From Cloeon dipterum (Eukaryota; Arthropoda; Insecta; Ephemeroptera; Baetidae), in assembly GCF_949628265.1 (NCBI RefSeq), contig NC_088789.1, positions 9,478,886-9,542,885 of the forward strand: a stretch of DNA of 64,000 nucleotides. Direction: 5' to 3'. The notes beneath the pieces are model-generated. The model saw nothing but the letters and a program-made list of their open reading frames with translations, did not search any database and was not told the origin of the DNA. This document shows positions 1 through 12,407 of the stretch, one piece after another. How positions within the stretch are numbered: position 1 is the stretch's first letter; each line of letters opens with the position of its first letter. The position numbers and the translations under genes were made by a program.

Positions 1-2191
1 GTGCTGTGATGCTATTTTTAATGTACGTTAAATCAAACAATCAATTCCAACGAATTCTTGCGAGGCGTAATTCTAATTGCAAAAAATAGCAATTGAATCC
101 CAACTCCATTCAAATCTTAATTGCTCAAAGAACGTTGCCTCGGGAACCAGCATTTGCTTGCATGTCTGACAAATATTGTCTTACCATCAAACGAAGCCGC
201 CCGGCAGAATGCCTTAAAGAAAGCAAGTGGTGCGGTTGTTTTAATTGCTTCATAGCAGCAATCACGGCGTCAGCTCGCTGGTGGTGAGAGGGCGCGCGTG
301 TTTGAACACATGTTTCTTTCGAGAGTAGAAGAGACGAGTCCGCAATTAAGAAGTTCAACAGCAGCAGACAAGCGCGGAAACAAAAAGTACGCGGCCCCTA
401 ATGAGCGCCCCTATTTAAATTAGCCTCGCGCAATCAAACAAAAAGTTGCCGCCGAAAGCATCAATATTCAAAAGGGTTGCCTGTTGTGGGTAGTTATGTG
501 TGCATATACGTCCGTTTCCGCAAACCTATATACATGCATCATTTATGTGTGTGCGCAGACAGACCGACAGTAGAGAGTGTTTATTTTGCAGAAATTCAGC
601 GTTGTCGAGTTTTGTTCTCTACATTACTTTCTTGCTGCTCGAGCAACATCAGAGCACGTGATGAAACTTTGAATTTTTATTTCTGCCAGTTATACTGTTT
701 TGCAACTAATTTGATAAATGATATAAAGTTAAAACAAAATAACAAGTTTAAAAATAAATCCTAGATAGAATATACGGCCGGGCAGATAAAACAAACAAAA
801 TTAATTATTTTTATCTGTATTTTAAGCTTTATTTGATCTATAAATATCAACAGAGGCCAGATAAGACCCGCTATTTAATTGGCGGTAATCCCAATCGGCC
901 GCAAAAGAATGGATTCTCCGATATACTGATTCATACATTGAAATTTTTTATCTCATTTTGGAGTTATTGAAAACCTGATAGTGGATGCCTGTTCGTGGAC
1001 TGAACTATGATTTTTAAATCAGAGAAATTAAGAAAAAAATAAGTAAATAGGATTAAAAAAAACTCATTTCTCAGCGCGATTTGATTAATGATGGGCAGCT
1101 ATGAGTGCAATTTAAAGGAAATAAAATTATCTTGCACGTTCTCGTACTAGAAACTAGAATATCACTTTTCCAGCCACTCTGGACTCATCAACAGCATTTC
1201 ACCTGTAAAATAGAAGTCACGCTGCAGTTTTTGCTGTAAAATAGATAAAATACCGGTCGTTCAAACTATCAGCTGTATTCATTACTGAACTCAAGCAAAA
1301 AGAGAAACGAGACGAAATCTCGTTATACTCGGCCACATATATGAACGATATTTTTTCAATCAATCTTTTATGTCTATCATAACTTAATAACTAATCTTCT
1401 CATTGGGTTGTCATGTCATGTCTTCCCCCTCAAGAGGGCTTTACGGCTGTTCCGGTATGTCATTAATTGGTCATTGCACTTTATTCTCACTTCAATTAAC
1501 ACCCTTAATCAATTAATTAATAAATCGGTGATGTTATTTTATTTTCCATAAGTGATATGTGTGATATTGTTGGCTATTGAATTCAATTCAGATTTAATAT
1601 AAACATATTTTCAATATTTCAGAAAAAAGGATGGAAAATGAATTGAAATCCTCGCTGAATCAAGTTGGTTTGACGCAGAGCCTTTACAAATGGCACAAAT
1701 TGAATTTATGAGCAGCACGCAGGCATTTCTTCTAACGAACATAATCTAATTGCAGATGCGAACGTGTGACAACACCTGGATGTGCGCGCTTAAATTGGCG
1801 CCGTGTTTCAGCACGGCTTAACCAACTAAGCCTCCACCGTGCAGCTGAATTACACGCACTGCCTTACCAGCTGATTGAGTTTCAGACAACCCTCTGCAAT
1901 TCATTAGTCTAACTAAGTAGGCATGGAATTAAAATCGGGAAGCAGGCGCCTGCACCAAAACGTCAAATCCGACAAGCACCGCGCCTGTCTTTCCTACGTC
2001 GAGAGGTGAATCAGCTCGCGGATTCTCCCCGGAGCACACAAGGGTCTCATATCGGATGTAATTCTCGTAATAAGTCTCGGCGGCAGCAAACGGAGACGCG
2101 TTGGGTAAACAGCATTACTCTAGTATGTATTATGTGCAGTGAGTCGTCGTTCAATCAAGAGCGCGCAGCTTAAGAAAGTGGAAGTAATTGC
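1..2191. other. Intergenic DNA without a recognised gene
   Basis: This AT-rich stretch holds only short open frames that match no family I recognise. I see no splice-linked coding exons, no tRNA-like B box and no long repeat. It is the downstream flank of the minus-strand nrf-6-like gene; an AATAAA signal for that gene reads on the minus strand at 2192-2197. Confidence 0.6.
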
Positions 2192-2197
2192 TTTATT
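2192..2197 (-). terminator. Poly(A) signal of the minus-strand nrf-6-like gene
   Basis: A canonical AATAAA reads on the minus strand here, about 96 nt after the inferred stop codon at 2293-2295. It is the first such hexamer downstream of the stop. The position is seen directly; its use is inferred. Confidence 0.5.
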
Positions 2198-2292
2198 TCC
2201 GTATGGTTGAATTTTGTTATTAGCTCTCTCTGTTCTGCTCAGCTTTGCATTAATATCTAATCACAAATGGATGGCGCACTGCATCTCAAACT

Positions 2293-4765
2293 TTACCCTC
2301 TTCCTGTCAAGATTAAATATCTTGTAAATTAATCGTTCTAAAAATTAAAATTTTATCGAGTTTACCAGCTGGGCGTTGCTTCTTGAAAACGGCCTTCAAA
2401 AACACCATCAAAGGGGCCTCGACCAAGAAATAAATTGCACAGCCACCGGTAAAGGAAAATGGAATGTCCCCAAGAAAGTTGTGAATCTGAAAAATATTCT
2501 TCTTATGCTGCTTCTACACGCATAATTTCATAGTTGAACGAACCACATCGTAATGGCTAGCATAATCGGGCTGCTTCTTGGCTCCAACTTGTACGCCAAT
2601 GATCATAAAGTGGACCAAGTAAACGCCGTAAATCAGCGGACTGAGAATGCTGAAGATCCTCCACGAGAGAATAGCGTTAACGGGGCCACCTATTCCTTTG
2701 GTGCAAGCGAAAATAATCCAAGAGAGGCCGATGGCCCACGCAAGTCGGTGCAGTCCACCATAAAACGTCGCACCGATGGGCTCGTAAACATAGTCTGCTC
2801 AAACCCCAATACTGAGTTGACAATACTCTAATTTTAATATTCACTCACCATATTGATAAGTAATGGAGAGCGAGAAAAGGACAGTTACGGACGTTCCTGC
2901 GCTAAGCAACCAACCTAGAGCTACAGTTTTCTAAAATTTTGAGAAGTTAGGTGCTGTTAATCTGCAGAAAAAATGCATATATACCCAATTTAAGTAGATT
3001 TTTTGTGGGTTATTGGCCATAATGTATCCAAGTATAATTCCCCAAATATATGGTGATGCTCGTGAATGCGTTGCCAAGTAAACTTCGAAAGTGTAAGCAA
3101 GCACGTCGTAGTAGCTGAAAATATTTATTTTAAGTCAATTTGAGCTCAAAATACTAGTAACTCCTTTCATGCTTACTCGGCATTTATGAGGTTAACAGAC
3201 CAAGGGTAATTGTTAAGGTATGTAAGGACAGCTGGTATGGCACACGAGAGTAAAACCACGAGAAAAGCTAATTGTTTGCCAGCTTTTGGTGCGTAGTGCA
3301 TGGGCAGTAGGAGCAGAGGAGACAGCCAAGCCAACTGCATGTCCACCGAGGTGTACCAGGTTTGCTCTACGCATTGCTATTAAAATATGAAATTTTTATT
3401 ATTACATAGTAAATTTGAAAAAAAACTTACTGTCATAGGGCCTATATAGTTATTAACATAAAAAACAGCTGCCCACCAGTGCGTTTCGCAAGACTGAATG
3501 AATCTAGAACCTATGGTTGGGTACCATGCAGGTCCTGCGCCCATAAATCGTAGAATCGTGACGTAGAAAATTACCATCACACTCATCGGAACTGTAAGCC
3601 TATATTAAAATATTTTAAAGTATAAGTCTAATAATAATTTCTTGTTAAAACCTTATGTAGCGGTATATGTAGAACTTAAAAGCGTCAAACTTGTTTCCTC
3701 TTTTCACATCTCTGAAGAATCCATATGCCAGTAAAAAACCACCAATCAGAAAAAAGGAGTCGACCGAGAGGAAAGCATTCCCCAACATCATATACAAAGG
3801 TTCTTGTGTCAGCTAAACAAGATAAAAAGATAAAACAAAACAAATTGCATAATATGTGATAGCTAATTACGTCTAATGCTAGCAATCTGTTTGAAGTTGG
3901 CGTGGAGAGAACGCCTAGTTCATATCTGTGTCCCATCATAATCCAAAGCATACTGAGAACTTTCATTCCGTTCACGCAGTCAAAAGCTCCCTCGCGAACG
4001 CTGACCAAATTTATGTAGGTTGTCTTCAAGCTCAGAGCTTTAATGATCATTCCTCCCTTATTGAAATGTTCCAAAAATGTCGATGCAACCACTAAAGCTG
4101 AGGCAAGATTTAGTTTCATCTCAAGTAGCGTTTAAAATTCAAACCGATAAGAAGTGCAAACACCACGATAACTGTAATGGTGCTGGCGTCGAGTTCAGGA
4201 GTGACTGTGTCCAAGGTGAAGCACTCTTTAGGATTCACCTTAGCTGATACCTGTGTGGAATTTCCCAGCACGGGTAATAATTGGCCTGCTACAATCTCAA
4301 AGTCATCAGTGTTGCATGATCTAGGCAGGCACAACGCAAAGTTCAAATTTAGAGCCGTTCCGTCTGGGACCGCCTTCGGGCTTCTGAACCTCTCAATTCT
4401 TTTGTACTCTAAACTGACATTTAAATTTTTTAATTCAGTGTTAATTGAAGCTCCTTAATTTACTCGCTGAATATTGCAGGGTTTTGATAAGAAGCGACGA
4501 CTTTGCAGTACTTTCCTTCAATATTAGCTGTATTACTCGCCTGCAGGCATTCGTCCCAATGTCCCATACTGTCTATATTTCCAACTAGTATTCCGTCAGG
4601 GAACTTGCTGGTCGCGTCGATCATCCGCAAAGCCCATTCAGTCCCTTGTGAGGCCTCTAACAAGGTAACTAACACTTCATTGTTACATGGTGAGCTCAGA
4701 ATTTGCGCTAAAATCGAAGGAACGGATAATAAGCTGAAAAAGAGCAATGCCTTCAAATGCTCCAT
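2293..4765 (-). CDS. nrf-6: Nose resistant to fluoxetine protein 6-like acyltransferase (copy A)
   Basis: This is a multi-pass membrane protein of the NRF-6 / acyltransferase-3 family. In C. elegans NRF-6 acts in intestinal lipid and drug handling; the substrate here is unknown. Eleven exons on the minus strand: 4765-4464, 4413-4145, 4097-3871, 3812-3652, 3599-3431, 3376-3177, 3114-2985, 2930-2849, 2794-2544, 2486-2366, 2303-2293. All junctions are GT-AG and phases are consistent, giving 640 residues. Residues 1-20 form a signal peptide. An N-terminal NRF domain with paired cysteines follows (to about 185). The acyltransferase-3 domain starts near residue 210 with NGMKVLSMLWIMMGHRY, carrying the family's conserved His. 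The WYTSVDMQ and IYGVYLVHFM motifs also fit. The start ATG at 4765 is chosen because it begins the signal peptide and matches copy B. Exon lengths equal those of copy B except exons 4, 10 and 11. The tail is odd: after RPAG it ends in RG and a stop, while copy B continues for 11 more residues. Confidence 0.94.
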
Positions 4766-4814
4766 TCTCGTTGGCTTAGTCAGAGATACTTATGCTTGGC
4801 TCATGTTACGAGCA

Positions 4815-4823
4815 CTATTTAAC
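4815..4823 (-). promoter_or_regulatory. Possible TATA-like element of nrf-6-like copy A
   Basis: GTTAAATAG lies 50-58 nt upstream of the copy A start codon on the minus strand. Copy B has the related GATAAATAG at a similar distance (12338-12346). In both copies a TAAGTA string follows about 27-30 nt later. The shared spacing hints at a retained core promoter, but no transcript start can be seen. Confidence 0.3.
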
Positions 4824-7800
4824 TGTGTTATACTGACGTCTTCTTATCTTGAACAAGGTCCAAGCACTACACCTAATTTGATAATCAAAATTTGCGATTA
4901 ATCGAACCGAAATGGTTCAAACTGCCTTTATCTTGATATTTATATAGTGCGAGGAAATTGGTATGTATTTTACTTGAAACAAATTTTTTCACTTGAATTT
5001 TCTTTCAATTCAGAAGGCATACGCAAGCTCATATAGAATGGACTGGATGTCGCTTGTTATTTTAGTGCGTGTGTGTTCCTCTCCGATATTGCGAAAACTG
5101 CCTCATGCAAGTGGATGTTTTTCCACGCTAGGCGCGTGTAAGCCCTGGATCTAATATTTTTATTTACAAAACACGCGATTAAAGCTGGCGGCTATATTTT
5201 TTGCTCACCAGATATTTTATGGCGCGTATCTTTTATTTTCGCATGAGCTCCCTCGAATAGGGAGGATTCGCACCCACCCGCACACACAGCAGCGAGTGCT
5301 GCGTTCTCCCTGCTCTGCCACCTCTTATGCATCCACTCAGTACACTGCAACACGAACCTTCAGGCGACTGGAAAATAAGTCTGAAATTGTTTTTTTTATT
5401 ATTTAATAAAATTGCATTTTAATGGCGGTGGACATATAAAAATATGGGATTATCCATCTCGAATTCAGGATTTTAGTTATTCTTTTGTCGCATAACTTAA
5501 AACGGAGAGATGTTTTTCTTTCTATATTAACGTGATTTTTAGCATCATTATGAAAACCATTGTAACACTGCCCTGTTTCAAATGTTCTGAAATTCAAGCC
5601 CCTAAAGAAAGGCATCTGGGGGCTGGTTTTTGTTTCGCCAAAGACTGTGAGATTAAATGTTTATTCTAGTTTTGCTGTCTGCCACCGATAATCCGCTCTC
5701 AGCAGCTAATGCAGCAGAGTGCGACAGGATGGAAATAAAGTGAGCTAACTCTGGCGGAGACTTCCTCCTCGCGACGCCTGCTCGTTCCTCGTATTCTTCC
5801 CCGTTTTCTTTATTATTTCATGCGTCTATTGTTTCAAATGAAAAGTACTGCCTTGCCGGCGTCGTCGTCTACTCGCTGATGCTTTTTCAGTCGCACACGC
5901 CATTGTCCCCCTTTTTCGGAGAAAGCCTTTCTCGTTCTCTCCACGTTTCTTCGCACTTTCTTGCGTCGGCTGAATTAAAAGCTCATATTTCATTGTGAAT
6001 TTCGGGCACTAATTAAGCTGTAAAAACAAAGCCGGGACCGGCAATTTTTAATTAATTCCAGGCGCAGCTCCTCCCTGACTGCCGGCGGTTCGCCCAGTTC
6101 CCCGCCGGCTCTAGCAGCATGCACGCACGCGAAATAATCTGTCATGGAACTGGTCCGGAAATGAACTTTTCGTGTCGCTGCTGAGCCGCCACTGAAATAT
6201 TTAATGCGGGCTCGCCACTGCAAAGTGGGCACGGCCAGTGCTCGAGGGATGTTCCTTAACCACGTCATAAATAAGTGAGAAACTACCCTCTTAAGACTCG
6301 GATATGAAATGCGACTCAAAGGAGCTAGAGAACGTATTTTTCATAAGCCTTCTAGCAACATGGGCCAGTGGAAGGTAAAAAGGTCTGGGACATCTCTGGC
6401 TCATAAAAACAAGCGTCTTTTCTTCTTTCCGCAGAAATACATTCATTATTTCTCTTAAAAGATTGTAATCAGTCCACTGGATCTTAATCTTTCTTGGAAT
6501 ATTAAGTCTAATTAAATACTAAAGTCTCATTTTCGCACAAAGGCTTGTTTTTATTTTAAGTGCGTCTTGATCTAAAGTAAAAAATGTATACAAATTGTTA
6601 ATATGTGGGATTACTTAATTATGCAACAGTGTTGAATTTTTGTCAATTGCTTTTTTAAGCATTATAATTTGTTTTTAACATTTTACAATAGATTATTATT
6701 TAAAAAAAATTAAACAGTATAATAAATAATAACTGTAGGATATTGTTCCTTGAAATGAACGTCTGTATAGGTATTATGTTTTGAATTATATCAAGACATC
6801 CGATTCAGGGATAGCAAAACTCGATTAAAATTTCACACATAATATTCTCACTTCACCAGTCCATTGAAATAACAATAATTATATTTATTTCCGATCATAA
6901 AACAATAAAAGATATAAAATTTAATTGCCTCATGGGATTTCTATATTGTATAAATATTGCTGATAAGAGCGGTGCCGAATTTTTTTAAAAATTGAAATTG
7001 CGAGGTTATACGATTAGGACAGCAAGATGCCGTAAAAAGGCGAAACAACAAGAACAACACATCAGGCAAATAATTTATACGAGAGGCGCCGAGTGCCAAC
7101 AACGACGCCGTTGCTCCATTTTTATACGTAAATCAAATGGATAAATACGCGTACGCGCTGCTGCATTTTTTTCGCGCACGAAACTCTCAGTAGTTAGATT
7201 TTAGATTGCATCTTTCGCTCAAACACATTTTCAATGTGTATTTATTTATGGAGAATCCAAAGTTACACTTTCCGAACGGAAAAATAATAAAAGCTGCTAA
7301 TATTTAAATATTTTCTCCAAGGAACGCAATTCCCTTCTTTTTTCGGAAGTGTCTTTTCCAACGACAAACAAACGATCTTATATAGAATCAATATTCACTT
7401 TTTTCTTTCCCGTTTTCGACGACTGAATTCTACTATTCTTCTGGCACAAGTTGTACGCCGCGCCAAACAAAACTGCGCACGAAACGCATTATACAAACCC
7501 GGCCAGCGGCGCAGCCCTTTTCACTGGCGTGTTCTTTTGCCAACTCATTCATTGTCCATTAACTTTTATCGCGCGTGTTTGCGCCTTTATTAAAATAAGA
7601 TTATCAAATTGCTCGCCGGAAAAAAGCTGAGAGGCTGCCTCTTGGCTGGCTTCTGGCTTGACTTTGCCAATTCTCAAGAGCCAATGCAAGATATCGACCT
7701 CCTCTAGAAGTTAGTTTATCCTGCACTGCAAAGTTATTGTATCACCAGATTGTACAAACATACGTAAACCAATCTGTGAATCTCTCTAAGAGAGTTATAT

Positions 7801-9156
7801 TGCGCGAGATGCATTCTGCTGTTTATGCTGACGCGAGATAGACAAGAACATAAAAACTTGATCTTGATCTGGACAACCATACAAGAAAATGCAGCCATAA
7901 CAAGAGGGGACGATTCATTTAGAATGAGAAATCTTCCTGATCATCGAAGTGGAGTGGAATTATCGACATTTGATAAAGCAACACAACGCTGATTTGTGTA
8001 ATTTTCGGCATCTTTAAATTTAGTCCTGTGAAACTAACAAATCTATATATACATACTTAAATAATTTATACCATGCATTAAACTGGATACCGGATATATT
8101 TCCAATTTTAATTCAAAATTCAATTATGTTCCAAATTTTTCTAAAATGTTATTGAAAGCTCCTTAAATGGACTATTGCTGTACTGCATATCAAATAAATT
8201 TCTCTGAAACCAGCAAGATCCACCTTTTCATTGAATATAATACTGCACTATATATTTATCAAAACACTGCATTACTTGGCCAATCTTCATTGCAGTCTGG
8301 TGGGTTGATTTATTATTATGAAAGATAAATATGTGCCAGGTCTGCTGTAAAAGCTCTCTTTCAACATTTAAACTGAATTTGAGGCCCCTTTCGTTTGGTG
8401 CTAGATTTTTCAGCACTGAATGTTGTGTGTTATTCATCATTTCAGCAGCGGCGGTGGCTCAGCGTTATCACTTCTCCGCATAAACAGCGCACGGTGCTCT
8501 CTTTTTACTCCTGCATGTACACACAATCCGCGCATTCTCGGTGTGTTCAGTATGTATACAAACAACTATTGCGAAATCGTGGATTTTGCTGTGTGTGTAT
8601 TTATTTTGTGTCGTTCGCAAACCGCACTATGAAACCACACAACTTCCTTTGAATCTCTCATATAACGAGCAAGGAGAGCTTCTGAATATGATCTGCGTGA
8701 CGAATGGCACGCTTTTGGGTGCGCACAATCTTACTAAGTGCAAAGAAGCGCGATAATGATACGCACGAAATTTTTATTAAGTATTTAAAAGATATTAAAA
8801 AAAACGCAATTAAGCAGTTAAAAATGATTTTTTTACTAGAATAATTATAGATAAAAGACATAATAATGATGAGATCATTTAGATACAAAATGCAATTTTT
8901 TAAAAATAAGTGGAGAATTCGTTGATATATAAACCAATTAACTTGTGCACCCGGCACAGTATGTATTAATCTTGTTCATATCATCAATATTTTGGACCCC
9001 AAGTTGAAGATAAAATCTTGTTGTTTATGTCACACGTGATATAGATAATATGCAATAGAATCAAAGTGATGCTGTTAGATACAAAAAAGGTCAAAATCAG
9101 CAAATAGCATCGTGCTGAGCATGCGGATCTAATCTAATCGTGAGGTGGGACATGGC
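4824..9156. other. Intergenic region between nrf-6-like copy A and the dsRNase gene
   Basis: About 4.3 kb without supported coding exons. Open frames are short, lack family motifs and are not joined by plausible splice sites. The DNA is AT-rich with many TTAATT strings. It forms a shared upstream region, because the flanking genes point away from each other. I see no tRNA, no transposase and no long inverted repeat. Confidence 0.55.
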
Positions 9157-9166
9157 ACCTAATAAA
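9157..9166 (+). promoter_or_regulatory. Possible TATA box of the dsRNase gene
   Basis: CTAATAAAAG sits about 100 nt before the chosen ATG at 9260. A start site about 30 nt downstream would leave a 5' leader of roughly 70 nt. This is a motif match only; no strong arthropod initiator sequence is visible at the expected place. Confidence 0.3.
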
Positions 9167-9259
9167 AGCCCTGGAAGTGGTTATGTCGTGGTCGAGTTTA
9201 AACTTGCAGCACCGCGGCCACACTGCTCTAATTTGAGGCCACCGAGGAACTCGCAGGAG

Positions 9260-11147
9260 ATGAGGGTATTAATTATTGCCGGTGTGCTGCTTGTAATTGC
9301 TGCAGCTGCGTATTCGCACTCCATTCCCAGAGCAGGTATTACACTCTCTTCCTTGAGAAAAATTACTTGAGCAATTTTCAGACACCTTCGTAAAATAAAT
9401 TGTTGGTCGTTAACAAAAACAAAAATTCTTCAAGTGATTTTTGCCCTTTTGTACAGGAGGAAAAGTGAAACAAATTTTAATTTTTCCAGGATGTGCTATC
9501 TCCATAAATCAAAACCTGCCAGATCCACAAGCGTTGGTTATCAATCCACAGGGAACGTTTGACATTTTCGGTTTCTTCCTGCCACAGTCTGGTGACATCG
9601 TGACTTTTGACGTCGGCCAAGAGGTTCTTTTTGCCTGTCCTGGCGCCACCCTCAACGTCACAGGCACGGCGGAGCTGCTTGCTAATTGCGTGGACGGGAC
9701 AACTTTCCAGCAAGCCGATGGAACACAACACGATTTTTCTCAACTTGGCTGCACCAAATTGCCGTTTCACACGTACCAAGACACTGGCAGGCTTTGCGGC
9801 AGACCTGATCAGGTATTTTTTTTTTTAATGTCATTAAGTATAGAAGAGATTAGGATCCAACACAAAATAAGCCAGAATCCTAATCTCTACTATCCTTAAA
9901 TGTTGTTGTTATGATTTTTAATGATTGTAATAAAAATTTTATAGATTTATCCTATTTACGCGTTTGGTTTTGAGCTTTCTAATGGGGACTTTTACAATCT
10001 GTATGAAGTCTGCTTTGACCCAGCAAATGGGAACACAAGGTATAAAAAGACATGTTATTTAAAATGCAAACAATTTTTCAATATTTCACCTGAACACTTC
10101 AGGTGCGAAAACTAATAAATTACAAAATGGCTATCATTCTTTGCACTGATCTCTGCGAGGATAGGGGGATTTTAGTGAAATGTTTAACTTAATATCAGCA
10201 CAGATAATAAAAACCATTTCTTAATTTATAATTTTCCTTTCAATGAATTTATTTTCCTGCATGTGTACGTGTATTTTTTCATTTTTGTTTTCAACTTTAG
10301 GTACTCCGTTTTTACGCAAACACCCGAAATTCGTGGCTACCAGTCCGGCTACCCACGGCCCTCTAGCTTCATTCAGGGCCCGTTCTACTACGACGGCTTC
10401 GATATTTACCAGGCGTACACGCGTGATAACCAGACAGCAACAATCGCCAACATCGTTGGCTCCATGGATTTGGCATTGCAATACGTGAATCAAAGCTTTG
10501 ACAGTTCCTTTTACCTAGCGAGAGGCCATCTCGCCGCCAAAGCTGATTACGTTTATGGCGCCCATCAAAGAGCTACCTTCTGGTTAATAAAATACTACAA
10601 TTCTGATGGCCCGAAAATTCATCCTGAATATTAGGTACTTGAACGTGGCCCCACAATGGCAGACCTTCAACGAAGCAAATTGGGCTCAGTTAGAGTACGA
10701 CTGTCGTACCTACGCCGGACAGAGGTCCAGTCCTCTAAAGGTCTTCACAGGTACCCACGGTCAATCTGTTCTTCCCGATATTAACGGTGACCTTCAGCCT
10801 CTCTATCTGGGACTTGACCCAAACAACAACGCCATTGTCCACGTGCCTGAAATCTTTTGGAAGGTACTTGACGTACTAAATGGTGTATCTAAACTTGAAA
10901 TTTTCTCCGTTAGGTGCTGTACGACCCGCAAACACAAGAAGGGGTAGCGTTTGTTGGAAGCAACAACCCGTACTTGGAAAACCCCCCTGGTTTTATCAAA
11001 TGCACTGACGTATGCGACCAGCTGACGTGGCTTCTGTGGGACCCTAAAAACGTCACCTCTGGTCTCTCTTACTGCTGCGAATTCAACGAACTTGCTCAAA
11101 CTGTTCTTGAAATACCTGAGTTGACTGTTTCAGGATTGCTAACGTAA
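9260..11147 (+). CDS. dsRNase: Secreted DNA/RNA non-specific endonuclease, insect dsRNase type
   Basis: This is a secreted metal-dependent nuclease of the endonuclease_NS family; insect members degrade double-stranded RNA in gut and haemolymph. Six exons: 9260-9335, 9490-9812, 9945-10039, 10301-10582, 10635-10863, 10914-11147, with consistent phases, give 412 residues. Residues 1-19 are a signal peptide (MRVLIIAGVLLVIAAAAYSH). An N-terminal Cys-containing region follows. The catalytic motif LARGHLAAKAD (R239, G240, H241) lies in exon 4. The joined exon 4/5 sequence WYLNVAPQWQTFNEANW supplies N271, spaced 30 residues from H241 as in the His/Asn pair of Serratia nuclease. The family often has DRGH; here Ala precedes RGH, as I recall for insect dsRNases. 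ATG 9260 is preferred over an in-frame ATG at 9140 because it begins the signal peptide. The gene sits between two inverted nrf-6-like genes. Confidence 0.93.
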
Positions 11148-11176
11148 TTGGAAGGTCTGGTAAAAATGTTTGTGTA

Positions 11177-11182
11177 AATAAA
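11177..11182 (+). terminator. Poly(A) signal of the dsRNase gene
   Basis: AATAAA begins 30 nt after the TAA stop at 11145-11147. It is the first canonical hexamer downstream and would give a very short 3' UTR. Confidence 0.6.
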
Positions 11183-12098
11183 TCTCTAAAAGTATAAAAT
11201 TTAAAAATCAAACTAAACACTCTCTTAAATTCGTGCTAGCATCTTCCTTTTTAACAATCTGTTTTTACAAATCAGACATATATATTCCACGGTAAAAAAA
11301 CTTTGTAATAATTATTACATTGAAATATAATCCATCCGTCAGGTAAAATCAATAAAACGTGTTATTTTTCATATTGGCAACTGAATTGAGATAATATGGC
11401 AAAAATATTTTGAAATTAAACGAATTCAAAAGATTTGACTTTTGAACCAAGCTTTGTCAACGAACTTGGAGCGAGGTAAGGGGCACCGAGATAAAGGGTT
11501 GAGAGAGGCGCGCAGCTTGACTGACTTAAGTGGTGCAATGCAGTGCAGGCAGTATGACTAGGTGATGTTTGCTTGGTGAATATTTCATCGAGGGCCAGAG
11601 CAAACAGCAAGCCGTCGCGCTAGCGAAAGTTCAAAGCGTCAGCTCAGGCAAACATTGTCGCCAAGTAGTGTGATAGGCGAAAAATTGCATTCGTGCAAGT
11701 AATGCTCGAAGAAAAAGGTGGGCAATTTATGTGAAAAATGTATAAGCCACAATGTTTTTGCTACACAGTTACATTACAATTTTTAAACAAGAATCATATA
11801 AGAATAAAATATAAGAACAGATGAAGAAATGATAGCCATATGAAAGGAGTATTTATTTTTAACATGGTTAACACATTGTATAGCCCTATCTTCACAATTT
11901 GTATTAGTCCAATCAAATTTAGCAGGGGCTTCATAAAATTTGGGGTAAATGGATTGTCGTTTAATAGTCATATATTGTTTAAAAACTTTTCTTGTGCAGT
12001 TGTAGAAGGTATTGAGTATTTGGACTTCAGACCGTTTACATAAAAATTCAGTTTCAACTAATTTATAGACTACTCTAGATTTCATTTCTTTTTTTTTC
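11183..12098. other. Intergenic region upstream of nrf-6-like copy B
   Basis: No coding exon is supported in these 916 bases. The open frames present are short and carry no family motif. The stretch ends in a T-rich run that leads directly into a perfect hairpin at 12099-12130. Confidence 0.55.
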
Positions 12099-12130
12099 AA
12101 AAAGCCCTTTGTCTACACAAAGGGCTTTTT
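12099..12130. repeat. Perfect 14-bp inverted repeat with 4-nt loop
   Basis: The left arm AAAAAGCCCTTTGT (12099-12112) and right arm ACAAAGGGCTTTTT (12117-12130) are exact reverse complements, separated by CTAC. A T-run precedes the left arm and one more T follows the right arm. It lies about 280 bp upstream of the nrf-6-like copy B start codon. The shape resembles an intrinsic terminator, but that mechanism is bacterial and does not apply here. It may be a small foldback element or part of a regulatory RNA. Confidence 0.85.
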
Positions 12131-12337
12131 TAAAGACGAGTTACGAGCTATTTAGCTATAATATATCTCGTTTTCTCTATAATAAAAATTAACCAAATCA
12201 ATTTCTTCTTGCAAAAACGAAAGACTGCAGGATATTTTTAATTAATATTGATATTATATCTATTTGTTTGAAGAACATACTCCACATCATCATCATCGAT
12301 TATCAAATTTGTTGAAGTGCACTTGACCCTTGCTTAA

Positions 12338-12346
12338 GATAAATAG
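12338..12346 (+). promoter_or_regulatory. Possible TATA-like element of nrf-6-like copy B
   Basis: GATAAATAG lies about 62-70 nt upstream of ATG 12408 and parallels GTTAAATAG upstream of copy A. An arthropod initiator-like TCAGTC occurs at 12395-12400, but that is too far from this element and too close to the ATG to be a confident pair. Confidence 0.3.
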
Positions 12347-12407
12347 CGATATTAAAAGAGCGCGTTAAGTAACATTTAGTAACGTAATTCGAGATCAGTC
12401 AACAAAC

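Noticed and set aside
9140-9370. Longer N-terminus for the dsRNase starting at ATG 9140
   Set aside because: It would bury the clear signal peptide that starts at 9260 behind 40 unrelated residues; the candidate TATA box also lies after that ATG.
12099-12130. Bacterial rho-independent terminator
   Set aside because: Shape fits, but the window is eukaryotic with spliced genes, so the mechanism does not apply.
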